Assembly (NCBI GenBank): GCA_001899205.1
Contig: MKVL01000004.1
Coordinates: forward strand, 291,691-355,690
From: Mesorhizobium sp. 65-26
GTDB lineage: Bacteria; Pseudomonadota; Alphaproteobacteria; Rhizobiales; Rhizobiaceae
Direction of reading: 5' to 3'
DNA length: 64,000 nucleotides
Made by a program: the position numbers and the translations under genes. Positions 7,784-18,165 of the stretch are shown here, piece after piece (positions within the stretch are counted from its first letter, which is position 1; each line of letters begins with the position of its first letter). The notes beneath the pieces were generated by a model. It did not search any database. It was not told the origin of the DNA and saw only the letters and a program-made list of their open reading frames with translations.

Positions 7784-9412
7784 CTACTGACTGACGACGC
7801 CGGTCGGAGCCGTTTCGATCCGGAAGGCGGCCGATATCAACGCGCGCGTGTAGTCGGTCTGCGGCCGTTCGAAAATCTGCTCGGAGGGCCCGGCCTCGAC
7901 GACCTGGCCGTTGCGCATGACGATGACGTCGTTGGCGAGCGCCCGGATCACCTTGAGGTCGTGACTGATGAAGAGATAGGCGAGCTGGTGCTTGGCCTGC
8001 AGGTTGCGCAGCAGGTCGACGACCTGCGCCTGCACGCTCATGTCGAGCGCCGAGGTGGGCTCGTCCAACATGACAAAACGCGGGTTGAGCACCATGGCCC
8101 GCGCAATCGCGACGCGCTGGCGCTGGCCGCCGGAGAATTCGTGCGGATAGCGGTTGCGGGTGTCGGGATCGAGCCCGACCTCCTTGAGCACCGCGACGAC
8201 ACGATCGTCACGGTCGTCCGGGGAAAGCCGCGGCTCGTGGATCTTCAATCCTTCCTCGATGATCTCGGAGATCGACATGCGCGGGCTGAGCGATCCGAAC
8301 GGGTCCTGGAACACGATCTGCAGTTCGCTCCGCAACGGCCGCATGTCGCTGAAGGAGAGCTGGTTGATGTCGCGGCCGTCGAACTGGATGGTCCCCGTCG
8401 ACGAGATCATCCGGGCAAGCGTCAGGCCCAGCGTCGTCTTGCCGGAACCGGATTCACCGACCACGCCCAGCGTCTGCCCGGCGCGCACGGTGACGTCGAT
8501 GCCGTCGACGGCCTTCACATGGTCGACGGTGCGACGGAAGAAGCCGCGCCTGATCGGGAACCAGACCTTGACGTCCTTGCCTGTCATGACCGCCCTGGCG
8601 TCGGCATTCGCGGCCGGCGGCTTGCCTTTCGGCTCCGCGGCCAGCAGGTGCTTCGTATAGGCGTGCTGCGGGTTGGCGAAGATTTCCCTGGTCGGGCCGC
8701 TTTCGACGATCTTGCCCTTGGTCATCACGCAGACCCGGTCGGCGATCTTGCGCACGATGCCGAGGTCGTGGGTGATGAAGAGCATCGACATGCCCTTGCG
8801 CGCCTTCAGTTTCGCCAGAAGCTCGAGGATCTGCGCCTGCACGGTCACGTCGAGCGCGGTGGTCGGCTCGTCGGCGATCAAAAGCTCGGGCTCGTTGGCC
8901 AGCGCCATGGCAATCATCACGCGCTGGCGCTGGCCGCCGGACAATTGATGCGGATAGGCGTCGAGCCGTTTCTGCGGGTCGCGTATGCCGACCTCGGTGA
9001 GCAGTTCCAGCGTTCGCGCCTGGGCGGCCTTGTCGCCCATCGCCTGATGCAGCTTGAGGATTTCCCCGATCTGCTGCTCGATCGTGTGCAGCGGGTTGAG
9101 CGAGGTCATCGGCTCCTGGAAGATCATGGTGATCTTGTTGCCGCGCACGCGGCGCAGGGCCTTCTCGTTCATCGCCAGTAGGTCGGCGCCCTCGAACAGT
9201 ATCTTCCCGGAGGGATGGCTGGCGCTCGGGTAGGGAAGGAGCTTCAGCACCGAAAGCGCCGAGACCGACTTGCCCGAGCCGGACTCGCCGACCAGCGCCA
9301 GCGTCTCGCCCTTGGCGATGTCGAAAGAAATGTGGTCGACGGCGGTCGACAGCTTGCCGCCTTGCGCGAAGGCGACGCTGAGGTCTTGGACGGAAAGCAG
9401 GGCTTCGCTCAT
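7784..9412 (-). CDS. yejF: Peptide ABC transporter ATP-binding protein, fused double ATPase (YejF type)
   Basis: A 542-residue protein with two complete ABC ATPase domains. The first has Walker A GESGSGKS near residues 42-49 and the signature LSGGQRQRV. The second has GESGSGKT and FSGGQRQRV, and each has Walker [19 protein letters not shown]. Fusion of both ATPases in one chain is typical of YejF, which drives uptake of peptides and microcin-C-like compounds with YejABE. The start ATG at 9412 overlaps the end of the yejE-type gene by four bases, showing translational coupling. Confidence 0.9.
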   Translation of the reverse strand: MSEALLSVQDLSVAFAQGGKLSTAVDHISFDIAKGETLALVGESGSGKSVSALSVLKLLPYPSASHPSGKILFEGADLLAMNEKALRRVRGNKITMIFQEPMTSLNPLHTIEQQIGEILKLHQAMGDKAAQARTLELLTEVGIRDPQKRLDAYPHQLSGGQRQRVMIAMALANEPELLIADEPTTALDVTVQAQILELLAKLKARKGMSMLFITHDLGIVRKIADRVCVMTKGKIVESGPTREIFANPQHAYTKHLLAAEPKGKPPAANADARAVMTGKDVKVWFPIRRGFFRRTVDHVKAVDGIDVTVRAGQTLGVVGESGSGKTTLGLTLARMISSTGTIQFDGRDINQLSFSDMRPLRSELQIVFQDPFGSLSPRMSISEIIEEGLKIHEPRLSPDDRDDRVVAVLKEVGLDPDTRNRYPHEFSGGQRQRVAIARAMVLNPRFVMLDEPTSALDMSVQAQVVDLLRNLQAKHQLAYLFISHDLKVIRALANDVIVMRNGQVVEAGPSEQIFERPQTDYTRALISAAFRIETAPTGVVSQ

Positions 9413-10548
9413 TTGAAGGTCTTGCGCGGATCGAAGGCGTCGCGGGTGGCCTCGCCGACGAAGACCAGCAGCGACAGCATCAACGATATGACGACGAAGC
9501 CGGAGATGCCCAGCCATGGCGCGTTGAGGTTGCGTTGCGCCTGCTTTAGCAATTCGCCGAGCGAGGCCGAGCCGGGCGGCAGTCCGAAGCCGAGGTAGTC
9601 GAGCGAGGTCAGGGTCGAAATCGAGCCGCTGAGCAGGAAGGGAAGGAAGGTCAGCGTCGCAACCATGGCGTTGGGCAGAAGGTGCCGGAACATGATGGTG
9701 AGGTTGGGCACGCCAAGCGCGCGGGCGGCGTTGACGTACTCGAAGTTGCGCGCGCGCAGAAACTCCGCCCGCACCACGCCCACCAGCGCCACCCAGGAAA
9801 ACAGCAGCATCAGCCCCAGCAGGATGAAGAAGCCGGGCGGCAGGATGGCGGCGACGATCAGCAGCAGGTAGAGCACCGGGATCGCTGACCAGATTTCGAT
9901 GAAGCGCTGGAACAGCAGGTCCGTCCAGCCGCCGAAATAGCCCTGTATCGCGCCGGCCGCGACGCCGACGAGGGACGAGCCCACGGTCAGGATGAGGCCG
10001 AAGAGCACGGAGATCCTGAAGCCGTAGATGAGCCGCGCGAACACGTCGCGGGCCTGGTCGTCGGTGCCGAGCCAATTCCAGTTGCCGACGATGCAGTTCG
10101 GGTCGGCCTCCCCTTGGGGATACTGGGCGCAGCGCGTTTTGCGGTCGTAGAGCCAGGATGGCTTGGCGGGCGCGGCCTCGGGAATGGCGTTGTTGACGGT
10201 CTGGTAGGAGTAGCGGACGGGCGGCCAGATCATCCAGCCATTGGCGTTGATCTCGTCCTGTATCACCGGATCGCGATAGTCGGTGACGGCATAGAAGCCG
10301 CCAAACTTTTCTTCCGGATAGGCGACCAGCACCGGAAACAGGATCTCGCCCTTGTAGGAGGCGATGATCGGCCTGTCGTTGGCGATCAGTTCCGAGCCGA
10401 GCGACAGCACGAACAGCACGAGGAAGAACCAGAGCGACCAGAAGCCGCGTCGGTTGGCCTTGAAGTTCTGCAACCGTCTCTGGTTGAGCGGCGACAGCCA
10501 TGGCCGGGCGACACGCCCCGGGATCGTCGCGGCGGCAGCTTCGGCCAT
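9409..10548 (-). CDS. yejE: Peptide ABC transporter permease (YejE type)
   Basis: A 379-residue inner-membrane permease. After a cytoplasmic N-terminus and first membrane segment (FWSLWFFLVLFVLSL), a long periplasmic loop of about 130 residues precedes the permease core. The core has the binding-protein-dependent transport EAA region (EFLRARNFEYVNAARALGVP) and several membrane helices. The long loop with a W-rich, Asp-rich segment (PSWLYDRKTRCAQYPQGEAD) is typical of YejE and longer than in DppC. The start overlaps the yejB stop. Confidence 0.9.
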   Translation of the reverse strand: MAEAAAATIPGRVARPWLSPLNQRRLQNFKANRRGFWSLWFFLVLFVLSLGSELIANDRPIIASYKGEILFPVLVAYPEEKFGGFYAVTDYRDPVIQDEINANGWMIWPPVRYSYQTVNNAIPEAAPAKPSWLYDRKTRCAQYPQGEADPNCIVGNWNWLGTDDQARDVFARLIYGFRISVLFGLILTVGSSLVGVAAGAIQGYFGGWTDLLFQRFIEIWSAIPVLYLLLIVAAILPPGFFILLGLMLLFSWVALVGVVRAEFLRARNFEYVNAARALGVPNLTIMFRHLLPNAMVATLTFLPFLLSGSISTLTSLDYLGFGLPPGSASLGELLKQAQRNLNAPWLGISGFVVISLMLSLLVFVGEATRDAFDPRKTFK

Positions 10549-11648
10549 CAGACATCCCTCCGGTCGAAGTCGATACGCGGGTCGACCCAGGTGTAGACCA
10601 GGTCCGACAGGAGGTTGATGAACAGGCCGAGCAGCGAGAAGATGTAAAGGTTGGCGAAGACCACGGGATAATCCCGGTCGAGCACCGACTTGAAGCCGAG
10701 CAGGCCCAGCCCGTCGAGCGAGAAGATGTTCTCGATCAGCAGCGAGCCTGTGAAGAAGGCCGAGATGAAGGCGGCCGGGAAGCCGGCGATGACGATCAGC
10801 ATCGCGTTGCGGAAGACGTGGCCGTAGAGCACCTTGTGTTCCGACAGCCCCTTGGCGCGCGCCGTCACCACATACTGCTTGCGGATTTCCTCGAGGAAGG
10901 AGTTCTTGGTCAGCAGCGTCGTGGTGGCGAAGGCCGACAGCACCAGCGCCGTCAGCGGCAGCGTCATGTGCCAGATATAGTCAATGATCCTGTCGGGCCA
11001 GGATAGCTGGCTCCAGTTGTCGGAAACGATGCCGCGCAGCGGGAACCAGTCCCAGAACGAGCCGCCGGCGAAAAGCACCATCAGAAGGATGGCGAACAGG
11101 AAGCTCGGAATGGCGTAGCCGACGATGACAACGCCGCTCGTCCAGACATCGAAGGTCGAGCCGTCCTTGACCGCTTTTCGGATGCCGAGCGGGATCGAGA
11201 TCAGATAGGACAGGAGCGTGATCCATAGGCCGAGCGAGATCGACACCGGCATTTTCTCGAGGATCAGGTCGAGCACCGAAATATCGCGGAAATAGCTGTC
11301 GCCGAAGTCGAAGCGCGCATAGTTCCACAGCATCATGCCGAAGCGTTCGAGCGGCGGCTTGTCGAAGCCGAACTGCTTTTCGAGCTTCTTGATGAATTCG
11401 GGATCGAGCCCCTGTGCGCCGCGATACTTCGAGCTGACGTCTCCGGCGACGTCGAAATTGCTGGCGTTGGCGCCGGCATCGCCACCGCCGCCGCCGAGGC
11501 GGTCATTGCCACCCTGGTTGGTGAGCCTTGCGATGACTTGCTCGACCGGTCCGCCGGGCGCGAACTGAATGACGGCGAAGGAGATCGCCATGATGCCGAA
11601 CAGGGTCGGGATCATCAGAAGGATGCGGCGCAGTATATAGGCGCCCAT
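10548..11648 (-). CDS. yejB: Peptide ABC transporter permease (YejB type)
   Basis: A 366-residue inner-membrane permease with an N-terminal helix ([19 protein letters not shown]), a periplasmic loop rich in glycine and asparagine, and five further helices. It has the EAA motif region ([21 protein letters not shown]) contacting the ATPase. Length and loop fit YejB. It follows the second binding-protein gene by 30 bp, and its end touches the yejE start. Confidence 0.9.
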   Translation of the reverse strand: MGAYILRRILLMIPTLFGIMAISFAVIQFAPGGPVEQVIARLTNQGGNDRLGGGGGDAGANASNFDVAGDVSSKYRGAQGLDPEFIKKLEKQFGFDKPPLERFGMMLWNYARFDFGDSYFRDISVLDLILEKMPVSISLGLWITLLSYLISIPLGIRKAVKDGSTFDVWTSGVVIVGYAIPSFLFAILLMVLFAGGSFWDWFPLRGIVSDNWSQLSWPDRIIDYIWHMTLPLTALVLSAFATTTLLTKNSFLEEIRKQYVVTARAKGLSEHKVLYGHVFRNAMLIVIAGFPAAFISAFFTGSLLIENIFSLDGLGLLGFKSVLDRDYPVVFANLYIFSLLGLFINLLSDLVYTWVDPRIDFDRRDV

Positions 11649-11678
11649 CAGGCCGCAGGCCCCGCGCGAACGGAAGTG

Positions 11679-13556
11679 TCAGGCTTTGCCAATCTTTGCC
11701 GCCTTGCCCTTGTCTACCCACCACAGCGCTTCGACCGGAAAGCCGAAATCGGGTTTCTGTTCGGGAAATCCGAACATGTCCCAAAAGGCGCTTCGGTGAT
11801 TCGCCAGGAACCAACTTGGAATCCAATCGCGCCGTGCGCGCAAGACCCGATCGAGCGCGCGCATGGCAACCGTCAGGCTTTCCCGGTCCTTGGCGGCGCC
11901 GACGGCGTCCAGCAGCGCGTCGATGGCGGGGCTCGATATGCCGGGCAGGTTGCGCGAGCCCGATATGCCGGCGGTGCGCGAATGGAAGAAGATTTCGAGA
12001 TCATCGCGGGTCGGCGTCGCCGAAAACGAGAAGGCCGCTGAAATCAGGTCGAAATCGAAGGTCGATTGCCTCAGCTGGTATTGCGCCGAATCGACCAGCC
12101 GGATGGAAGCGTCGATGCCGACCGCCTTCATGTTGGCCACCCAGGGGGAATAGACCTGGACGAAGCCTTCGTCGTCGACCAGGAACTCGGCCGTCAGCCG
12201 CCCGCCCTTGTCGTTAACGACGAGATCGCCCGAGCGCTTCCAACCGGCCTCGTTTAGCAGCTTGGCGGCCTTGCCAAGCAGCTTGCGGTCGCGGCCGGAA
12301 CCGTCCGAGGCGGGCTGCGTCACCGCATCGCCGAAGGCCTCCGGCGGAAGCTGGTCTCGCAAAGGCTCGAGCAGGGCCAGTTCCTGGGCAGAGGGTGAAC
12401 CCTCGGCGCGGAAATCCGATTTCTCGAAGCAGGACTGCGAACGCTCGTAGGAGCCATAGAAGAAGTTGCGCCGCGTCCATTCGAAATCGAAGCACAGCGC
12501 GATCGCCTCACGCACGCGCGGGTCGCGAAACTGCTCGCGCCGCTGGTTGACGGCGGTCGCCTGCATCGAAGGCACTGTTTCCGCCGGGAATTCATGCTTG
12601 ACCACCTTGCCGGCGGTGAAGGCGGGAAAATCGTAGCCCGTTGCCCAGACGCGTGAGGTGAATTCCTCCCGGTAGAAGATCTCACCCTTCTTGAAGGCCT
12701 CGAAGCCAGCCGTGCGGTCCTGATAGAATTCGATCCGGATGCGGCCGAAATTGTTCTGGCCGCGGTTGACCGGCAGGTCGTTGCCCCAATAGTCGGCCAC
12801 GCGCTCGTATTCGATCCAGGTGCCCGCCGACCAGCGCCCGACCTTGTAGGCGCCGGAGCCGAGCGGCGGGTTGAGCTGCGAGGAATCGAACGGATTGGCC
12901 GTATAGAAGGCCTTTGACAGGATCGGGAACTGCGCGACGTTGAGGATGGTGCGGGCCGACTGCTTGCCTGAGAATTTGAGCAGCAGCGTGTGCTGATCCG
13001 TGGCGGTCGCGTCATCGAGATGCGTCAGCGACAGCGAAAAATCCGGATGCCCCTTGTCCTTCAGCAGCTTGTAGGTGAAGGCCGCGTCCTCGGCGGTCAG
13101 CGGCGTTCCGTCGTGAAAACGCGCCTGCGGACGAAGCGCGAAGGTGAAGCTGTTTCGGTCGTCGGAAATCGTCACGCCGTCGGCCACCTGGCCGTAGATC
13201 GCGTCGGGTTCGTCGAGCGCCCGCACCATCAGGGAATCGAAGCACATCTCCATGCGCTGCGGAGCGTCGCCCTTGGGTACGAAGGAGTTCAGCGTGTTGA
13301 ACGTCAAAGGGCTCTGGTTTTGGCCCCAGTTGGGCGGCGAGAAGTTGAAGGTGCCGCCCTGCGGCGCGTCGACGTCGACATAGTCGAAATGGGCGAAGTC
13401 CGGCTTGTATTTGAGATCGCCGAAGGCCGACAGGCCGTGCACTTTCACACCCGTCGGAATGGCCGCGAACAGCTTGCCCGGCAGCAGGGCGGTGGCAGTC
13501 GCCGCGGCTCCGAGCGCCAGGAAGTCACGACGCGGAAGCACCGGTTGCCACCCCAT
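11679..13556 (-). CDS. Extracellular peptide-binding protein (YejA type), second copy, Tat-type signal
   Basis: A 625-residue family-5 solute-binding protein that would deliver peptides to the YejBEF permease. Family features include FAHFDYVDVDAPQGGTFNF, the long 'FNTLNSFV' region, RPQARFHDGTPLTAEDAAFT and the C-terminal PSWFLANHRSAFWDMFG. Its signal peptide contains a twin-arginine motif ([20 protein letters not shown]), implying export in a folded state by Tat, unlike its upstream paralogue. The start codon overlaps the stop of the upstream copy by one base (TGATG). Confidence 0.88.
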   Translation of the reverse strand: MGWQPVLPRRDFLALGAAATATALLPGKLFAAIPTGVKVHGLSAFGDLKYKPDFAHFDYVDVDAPQGGTFNFSPPNWGQNQSPLTFNTLNSFVPKGDAPQRMEMCFDSLMVRALDEPDAIYGQVADGVTISDDRNSFTFALRPQARFHDGTPLTAEDAAFTYKLLKDKGHPDFSLSLTHLDDATATDQHTLLLKFSGKQSARTILNVAQFPILSKAFYTANPFDSSQLNPPLGSGAYKVGRWSAGTWIEYERVADYWGNDLPVNRGQNNFGRIRIEFYQDRTAGFEAFKKGEIFYREEFTSRVWATGYDFPAFTAGKVVKHEFPAETVPSMQATAVNQRREQFRDPRVREAIALCFDFEWTRRNFFYGSYERSQSCFEKSDFRAEGSPSAQELALLEPLRDQLPPEAFGDAVTQPASDGSGRDRKLLGKAAKLLNEAGWKRSGDLVVNDKGGRLTAEFLVDDEGFVQVYSPWVANMKAVGIDASIRLVDSAQYQLRQSTFDFDLISAAFSFSATPTRDDLEIFFHSRTAGISGSRNLPGISSPAIDALLDAVGAAKDRESLTVAMRALDRVLRARRDWIPSWFLANHRSAFWDMFGFPEQKPDFGFPVEALWWVDKGKAAKIGKA

Positions 13557-15442
13557 CAGTTGAGGCCCTTGTATTTGGCGGCCAGCGCCTTTTCCTTCTC
13601 GCTATCGATCCACCAGGAATCGGTGTCGGCGCCCAGATAGGCCGGCTGCTTGTCGGGAATGCCGAACTTGTTCCAGTAGGCGTACCAGACCGCCGAACGG
13701 TAATACTGCGGCACCAGGTAGAAATTCCACAGCAGCACCCGGTCGAGGGCGTGCGTGGTGGCCACCAGGTCGTCTCGATCGGTGGCGAAGATGATGCGGT
13801 CGACCAGCGCATCGACGACCGGATCCTTGATGCCCATCAGATTGCGCGAGCCGGGACTGTCGGCGGCCTTCGAGCTCCAGAAATCACGCTGCTCATTGCC
13901 GGGCGATTCGGACTGCTGAAGCACCGTGGTCACCATGTCGAAGTCGAAGTGGTTTATCCGGTTGATGTATTGCGACGTGTCGATGATGCGCAGGGTAGCT
14001 TCGACGCCGATCTTTCGCAGATTGGCGATGTAGGGGCTGGAAATGATCTGGTCGGTATCGTTCGAGCCGAGAATCTCAAACTTCAAGGGCTCGCCGGTCT
14101 TCGCGTTGACCATCTTGCCGCCCTTGATCACCCAGCCGGCCTGGGCCAGGAGGTCGACAGCCTGCTTGAGATATTTGCGTTCCGCCTGCGGCGAATCGTA
14201 GACGGGCAGCTTGAATTCCTGCGTGAACAGTTCGGGCGGCAGCTTGTCACGGTATTTCTCCAGGATCTCCAGTTCCTTGCCTTGCGGCAGGCCGCTGGAG
14301 GCGAGTTCCGAGCCCTGGAAATAGCTCGATGTCCGGGTGTTGAAGCCGAAGAACAGCGTCCTGTTCATTGTCTCGAAGTCGAACGGCAAGGTCAGCGCCT
14401 CGCGTACCCGGCGATCCTGGAAAATCGGCCGCCGCTGGTTGAACACGAAGCCCTGCATGGGTTGCGCGTGTTCGCTTTCGAAGGTCTTCTTGATCACGTC
14501 TCCAGCCTGGAAGGCCGGGAAGTTGTAGAAGGTCGCCCATTTGCGCGAGCTCATCTCGCGATGGATGTCGTCGAAGCCGCCCTTGGTGAAGGCCTGCCAT
14601 GCGGCATTGTCATCCAGCACGTAGGTGAAGCGCTGGGTATCGAAGTTCTCGCGCCCGATCTTTACCGGCAGCTTGGCACCCCAATAATCCGGTACGCGTT
14701 GCCAGACGATCTCGGAACCCGGCTTGAAGCTGGCGACCTTGTAGGCGGCCGAGCCGAGCGGTATTTCCAGCGTCGGCTTGGTTATGTCGCGTTTCTTGCC
14801 GCTGGCATCCGTGCCTTCCCACCAATGCTTGGGCAGCACGACGAGGTCGCCGAGGATCTTCGGCAGTTCCCGGTTCCCCTTCTGGTTGAAGCGGAACTCC
14901 ACCTCGCGGTCGGAGACGGCCACGGCGTCGGTGACGTTCTCGAAGTAGCGGCTGTACATCGGGCTGTTGGCCTTCAGCACCTGGAACGACCAGATCACGT
15001 CGTCGACGGTGATTGGCTGGCCGTCATGCCATTTGGCGCGCGGGTCGAGCCTGTAGGTCGCCGAGGAATAGTCGGCCGGATATTTGTAGGCTTCGGCGAC
15101 CAGCGGATGGCTGACGCTGCCTTCGTCGGTCGCCTGTTCCATCAGCGTGTCGTAGAGCAGGCCGCCGCCGAACTCGACGAAGCCGGCCGCCGGTGCTCCC
15201 TGCACAATAAAGGGATTGAAGCTGTCATAGGTGCCGAGCACGACATAGTTGCGCGTGCCGCCCTTGGGCGCGTCCGGATTGACGTAGTCATAGCGCTGGA
15301 AGTTCTCGCCGTATTTCGACGGGCCGGTGAGCGAGGACGTGGTGTGCCATTGGTCGTCGGCGACTGCCATCGGTGATGAGACGGCCAGGGAAAGCAGTGC
15401 CAGCGTTGCCGCGAAAAGCGTTCGGGTTCGGCCAGCCATCAT
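13556..15442 (-). CDS. Extracellular peptide-binding protein (YejA type), first copy, Sec signal
   Basis: A 628-residue family-5 solute-binding protein, first gene of the yej-type operon. A standard Sec signal peptide (RTRTLFAATLALLSLAVSS, cleavage expected after AVA) precedes the mature protein. Family hallmarks include FQRYDYVNPDAPKGGTRNY, LDPRAKWHDGQPITVDDVIW and a C-terminal YYRSAVWYAYWNKFGIP. It is paralogous to the next gene, with shared blocks along the whole length but clearly diverged sequence. Which copy is the true partner of YejBEF cannot be decided here. Confidence 0.9.
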   Translation of the reverse strand: MMAGRTRTLFAATLALLSLAVSSPMAVADDQWHTTSSLTGPSKYGENFQRYDYVNPDAPKGGTRNYVVLGTYDSFNPFIVQGAPAAGFVEFGGGLLYDTLMEQATDEGSVSHPLVAEAYKYPADYSSATYRLDPRAKWHDGQPITVDDVIWSFQVLKANSPMYSRYFENVTDAVAVSDREVEFRFNQKGNRELPKILGDLVVLPKHWWEGTDASGKKRDITKPTLEIPLGSAAYKVASFKPGSEIVWQRVPDYWGAKLPVKIGRENFDTQRFTYVLDDNAAWQAFTKGGFDDIHREMSSRKWATFYNFPAFQAGDVIKKTFESEHAQPMQGFVFNQRRPIFQDRRVREALTLPFDFETMNRTLFFGFNTRTSSYFQGSELASSGLPQGKELEILEKYRDKLPPELFTQEFKLPVYDSPQAERKYLKQAVDLLAQAGWVIKGGKMVNAKTGEPLKFEILGSNDTDQIISSPYIANLRKIGVEATLRIIDTSQYINRINHFDFDMVTTVLQQSESPGNEQRDFWSSKAADSPGSRNLMGIKDPVVDALVDRIIFATDRDDLVATTHALDRVLLWNFYLVPQYYRSAVWYAYWNKFGIPDKQPAYLGADTDSWWIDSEKEKALAAKYKGLN

Positions 15443-15547
15443 GCCTTCGTCCTTTTTCGGTGCGCGTGCGCCAGCAATCTAGATGATTTGTGACGCGTGA
15501 AAACCGCGCCATCCCGCCTTTGTCGTCGCAGATCAATCATTGCCAAT

Positions 15548-15575
15548 AAAAAAGCCGGGCTGAACCCGGCTTTTT
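15548..15575 (-). terminator. Intrinsic terminator after the cytochrome c gene
   Basis: AAAAAGCCGGG and CCCGGCTTTTT form a stable hairpin with a four-base loop and a T-run on both strands. It lies 47 bp past the cytochrome c stop codon and upstream of the yej operon start, so it ends the former and insulates the latter. It could work in both directions. Confidence 0.85.
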
Positions 15576-15621
15576 CATGGTTTTCGTCGCGGAAACCAGA
15601 GTTGTCATCATGACAAATTGT

Positions 15622-16284
15622 TCATTGAGCGGGCTTCGCCGGCTCGGCCGGCTTCGCAGCCTCGGCTGGCTTGGCGGCTTCCGCCGGCTTGGCAGCACCT
15701 TCCGCTGGCTTGGCCGTCGCATCGGCAGCGGCGCCGGGCGCCGGCAGCGGCTTGGGATTGTCCGACAGCGTGCGCAGGAAGGCGATGACGTTGGCGCGGT
15801 CCTCGTCCTTCGGCAGACCGGCGAAGCCCATGGCGGTGCCGGCCACGAACTTCTTCGGCGAGGTCAGGAAGTGGTTCAGATTGTCATAGGTCCACTTCTC
15901 CGCGCCACCGTTGGAGAACGTCTTCATGCCGGCCGAATAGGCGAAGCCTTCGTGCTCGGCGACAGGACGGTCGACGAGATCCCAGAGATCCGGACCGACC
16001 TTGTTCGGGCCGCCCTTCTCGCCGGAGTGGCAGGCCTGGCACTTCTTGAACACGGCGGAGCCGGCCTCGACATTGGCGGTGGCCAGCAGCTCGGCGATCG
16101 GCTTCGAGGGCGCGGCGGGTGCCGCCGGGCCGCCTTCGGTCGGCTCGGCCGCCACGATGGCGAAGCCGGGCTTCTCGGGCGCGGGCGACGCGAACAGCGA
16201 GTTCGAGACGATGCCCACGGAAAAGATGACGAAGCAGGTTCCGAGGAATCCGGCGAGCAGTTTGTTGACTTCGTTGGAATCCAT
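15622..16284 (-). CDS. cycM: Membrane-anchored class I cytochrome c (CycM type)
   Basis: A 220-residue cytochrome c anchored by an uncleaved N-terminal helix (residues about 8-29). The single heme-binding motif is CQACH at 82-86, and the axial methionine lies in GTAMGFAG. Rhizobial CycM carries electrons from the bc1 complex to the aa3 oxidase, the role expected here. After the cytochrome fold, residues from about 180 to the end form a low-complexity Ala/Lys/Pro/Glu tail made of repeated AKPAE units, not needed for the fold. The gene is divergent from kdsB and ends at a clear terminator. Confidence 0.88.
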   Translation of the reverse strand: MDSNEVNKLLAGFLGTCFVIFSVGIVSNSLFASPAPEKPGFAIVAAEPTEGGPAAPAAPSKPIAELLATANVEAGSAVFKKCQACHSGEKGGPNKVGPDLWDLVDRPVAEHEGFAYSAGMKTFSNGGAEKWTYDNLNHFLTSPKKFVAGTAMGFAGLPKDEDRANVIAFLRTLSDNPKPLPAPGAAADATAKPAEGAAKPAEAAKPAEAAKPAEPAKPAQ

Positions 16285-16384
16285 ACGCCCCTTGCTCCCT
16301 TTTCCGGCGGACCGTCCCGTCCACTCCGTCCGTCGGTATCGCGAAAGGCCCCGCAGGGCCAGTCAAATCGGGCGGAAACTAGGT

Positions 16385-16413
16385 CTTTTGCTCGGGCGTT
16401 GCAACACCTATAA
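16385..16413 (+). promoter_or_regulatory. Candidate promoter of kdsB-pheA
   Basis: CTTTTG (16385-16390), 17 bases, then CTATAA (16408-16413) fits the rhizobial sigma-70 pattern with a weaker -35. The start would be near 16420, giving a leader of about 58 bases before kdsB. Confidence 0.5.
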
Positions 16414-16477
16414 GGGCGCTTCCAGTGAGACCTTTTGCCACTTTTCCACCCGCTTTTTTCAGGCACCCCGCAGTCCG

Positions 16478-17224
16478 ATGTCCACATTGATCCTGATACC
16501 GGCCCGCATGGCCTCGACCCGGCTGCCGGGCAAGCCGCTGGCGGACATAGCGGGCGCCCCCATGATTGTGCATGTCGCGCGCCGGGCGGCGGAGGCGGAA
16601 CTCGGCCGCGTCGTGGTGGCGACCGACACCAAAAGCGTGGCCGACGCCGTGCAGGCGCATGGGTTCGAGGCAATCATGACTCGTGCCGATCACGAATCGG
16701 GCTCCGATCGCATTTTCGAGGCGCTGACCGCGCTGGACCCGCGCGGCAAGGTGGAAATCGTGGTCAACGTGCAGGGCGATCTGCCGACGATCGACCCGGA
16801 GATCATCGGCGCGTCGATGCGGCCCCTGGCTGACCCGGCCGTCGATATCGCCACGCTCGGCGTCGAGATCGTGCGCGAGGAAGAAAAGACCAACCACAAC
16901 GTCGTCAAGATCGTGGGCTCGCCGCTTTCCGGCACCCGCCTGCGCGCGCTCTACTTCACGCGCGCCACGGCGCCGTGGGGGGAGGGGCCGCTCTATCATC
17001 ACATCGGCCTCTATGCCTATCGCCGCGCCGCCCTCGAGCGTTTCGTGGCGCTGCGGCCGTCGCCGCTCGAACGGCGCGAACGGCTGGAGCAGTTGCGCGC
17101 GCTGGAGGCCGGCATGCGCATCGACGCCGAGATCGTGCGCTCCGTGCCGCTGGGCGTCGACACGCCCCACGACCTCGATCGCGCCAGAACCATCCTTGCA
17201 ACCCGGAATGTCGGACATGCCTGA
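16478..17224 (+). CDS. kdsB: 3-deoxy-manno-octulosonate cytidylyltransferase
   Basis: A 248-residue cytidylyltransferase that activates Kdo as CMP-Kdo for lipid A core synthesis. The nucleotide-binding opening [14 protein letters not shown] (about 8-21), [11 protein letters not shown] in the active site, and [17 protein letters not shown] are family signatures. The start is the ATG at 16478; the long upstream in-frame extension runs back through the cytochrome c gene on the other strand. The 3' end overlaps pheA by 17 bases. Confidence 0.94.
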   Translation: MSTLILIPARMASTRLPGKPLADIAGAPMIVHVARRAAEAELGRVVVATDTKSVADAVQAHGFEAIMTRADHESGSDRIFEALTALDPRGKVEIVVNVQGDLPTIDPEIIGASMRPLADPAVDIATLGVEIVREEEKTNHNVVKIVGSPLSGTRLRALYFTRATAPWGEGPLYHHIGLYAYRRAALERFVALRPSPLERRERLEQLRALEAGMRIDAEIVRSVPLGVDTPHDLDRARTILATRNVGHA

Positions 17225-18080
17225 AAAGACCAACAAGATATCCTTCCAGGGCGAGCCGGGCGCCAATTCCGACACCGCCTGCCGCAACATGTTCCCGTCG
17301 ATGGAGCCCTTGCCCTGTCCGACCTTCGAGGACGCGTTCAATGCGGTCGAGACTGGCAAGGCCGAGCTCGCCATGATCCCGATCGAGAACACGATCGCCG
17401 GCCGCGTCGCCGACATCCATCATCTCCTGCCGGAGTCGAAGCTGCATATCATCGGCGAGTATTTCCTGCCGATCCACTTCCAGCTCATGGTGCTGCCCGG
17501 GGTGAAGCGCGAGGAGATCAAGACCGTCCACAGCCACATCCATGCGCTCGGCCAGTGCCGCAAGTACATTCGCAAGAACGGCTGGAAGCCGGTGGTGGCC
17601 GGCGATACGGCCGGGTCGGCGAAGCTGGTCTCCGAGGTCGGGGATCGCACCATGGCGTCGCTCGCGCCGGCGCTCGCCGCGGAGCTCTACGGCCTCGACA
17701 TCATCGAGAAGAACGTCGAGGACACCGACTCGAACGTCACCCGCTTCGTCGTGCTGACCAAGAGCAAGCAGTGGGTCGAGCGCCCGTCGCCCGACGCCAA
17801 GATGATGACCACCTTCATCTTTCGCGTCCGCAACGTTCCGGCGGCGCTCTACAAGGCGATGGGCGGCTTTGCCACCAACGGCGTCAACATGACCAAGCTC
17901 GAGAGCTACCAGCTCGGCGCCTTCACCGCGACGCAGTTCTTCGCCGATATCGAGGGCCACCCCGACGATCCGCTGGTCAAGCTGGCGCTGGACGAATTGC
18001 GTTTCTTCTCGCGCGAGATGCGTATTGTCGGCGTCTACCCGGCGAGCGAGTCGCGCGAGCAGTGGAAAGTGGCTGACTGA
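17208..18080 (+). CDS. pheA: Prephenate dehydratase
   Basis: A 290-residue monofunctional prephenate dehydratase converting prephenate to phenylpyruvate in phenylalanine synthesis. The catalytic domain shows [38 protein letters not shown] and the catalytic TRF motif in [12 protein letters not shown]-terminal ACT domain begins near residue 200 ([22 protein letters not shown]) for feedback control by phenylalanine. No chorismate mutase domain is fused. Starts at 17208 or 17217 are both possible, and both overlap the end of kdsB, implying coupled translation. Confidence 0.93.
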   Translation: MSDMPEKTNKISFQGEPGANSDTACRNMFPSMEPLPCPTFEDAFNAVETGKAELAMIPIENTIAGRVADIHHLLPESKLHIIGEYFLPIHFQLMVLPGVKREEIKTVHSHIHALGQCRKYIRKNGWKPVVAGDTAGSAKLVSEVGDRTMASLAPALAAELYGLDIIEKNVEDTDSNVTRFVVLTKSKQWVERPSPDAKMMTTFIFRVRNVPAALYKAMGGFATNGVNMTKLESYQLGAFTATQFFADIEGHPDDPLVKLALDELRFFSREMRIVGVYPASESREQWKVAD

Positions 18081-18081
18081 C

Positions 18082-18102
18082 CGCTCGTCTCGGATCCGAG
18101 CG
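18082..18102. terminator. Possible hairpin between convergent genes
   Basis: CGCTCG (18082-18087) and CGAGCG (18097-18102) can pair directly after the pheA stop. There is no T-run, so its role as a terminator is doubtful. Confidence 0.3.
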
Positions 18103-18165
18103 AAACCCGGTCGCCCGGGCCGTCACGCCGACGGGTGATGGGTGCCAGTGGCGCCCAAGCCGGGG

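Noticed and set aside
13751-15376. Plus-strand frame of 541 codons opposite the first yejA-type gene
   Set aside because: Antisense shadow of a clear binding-protein gene.
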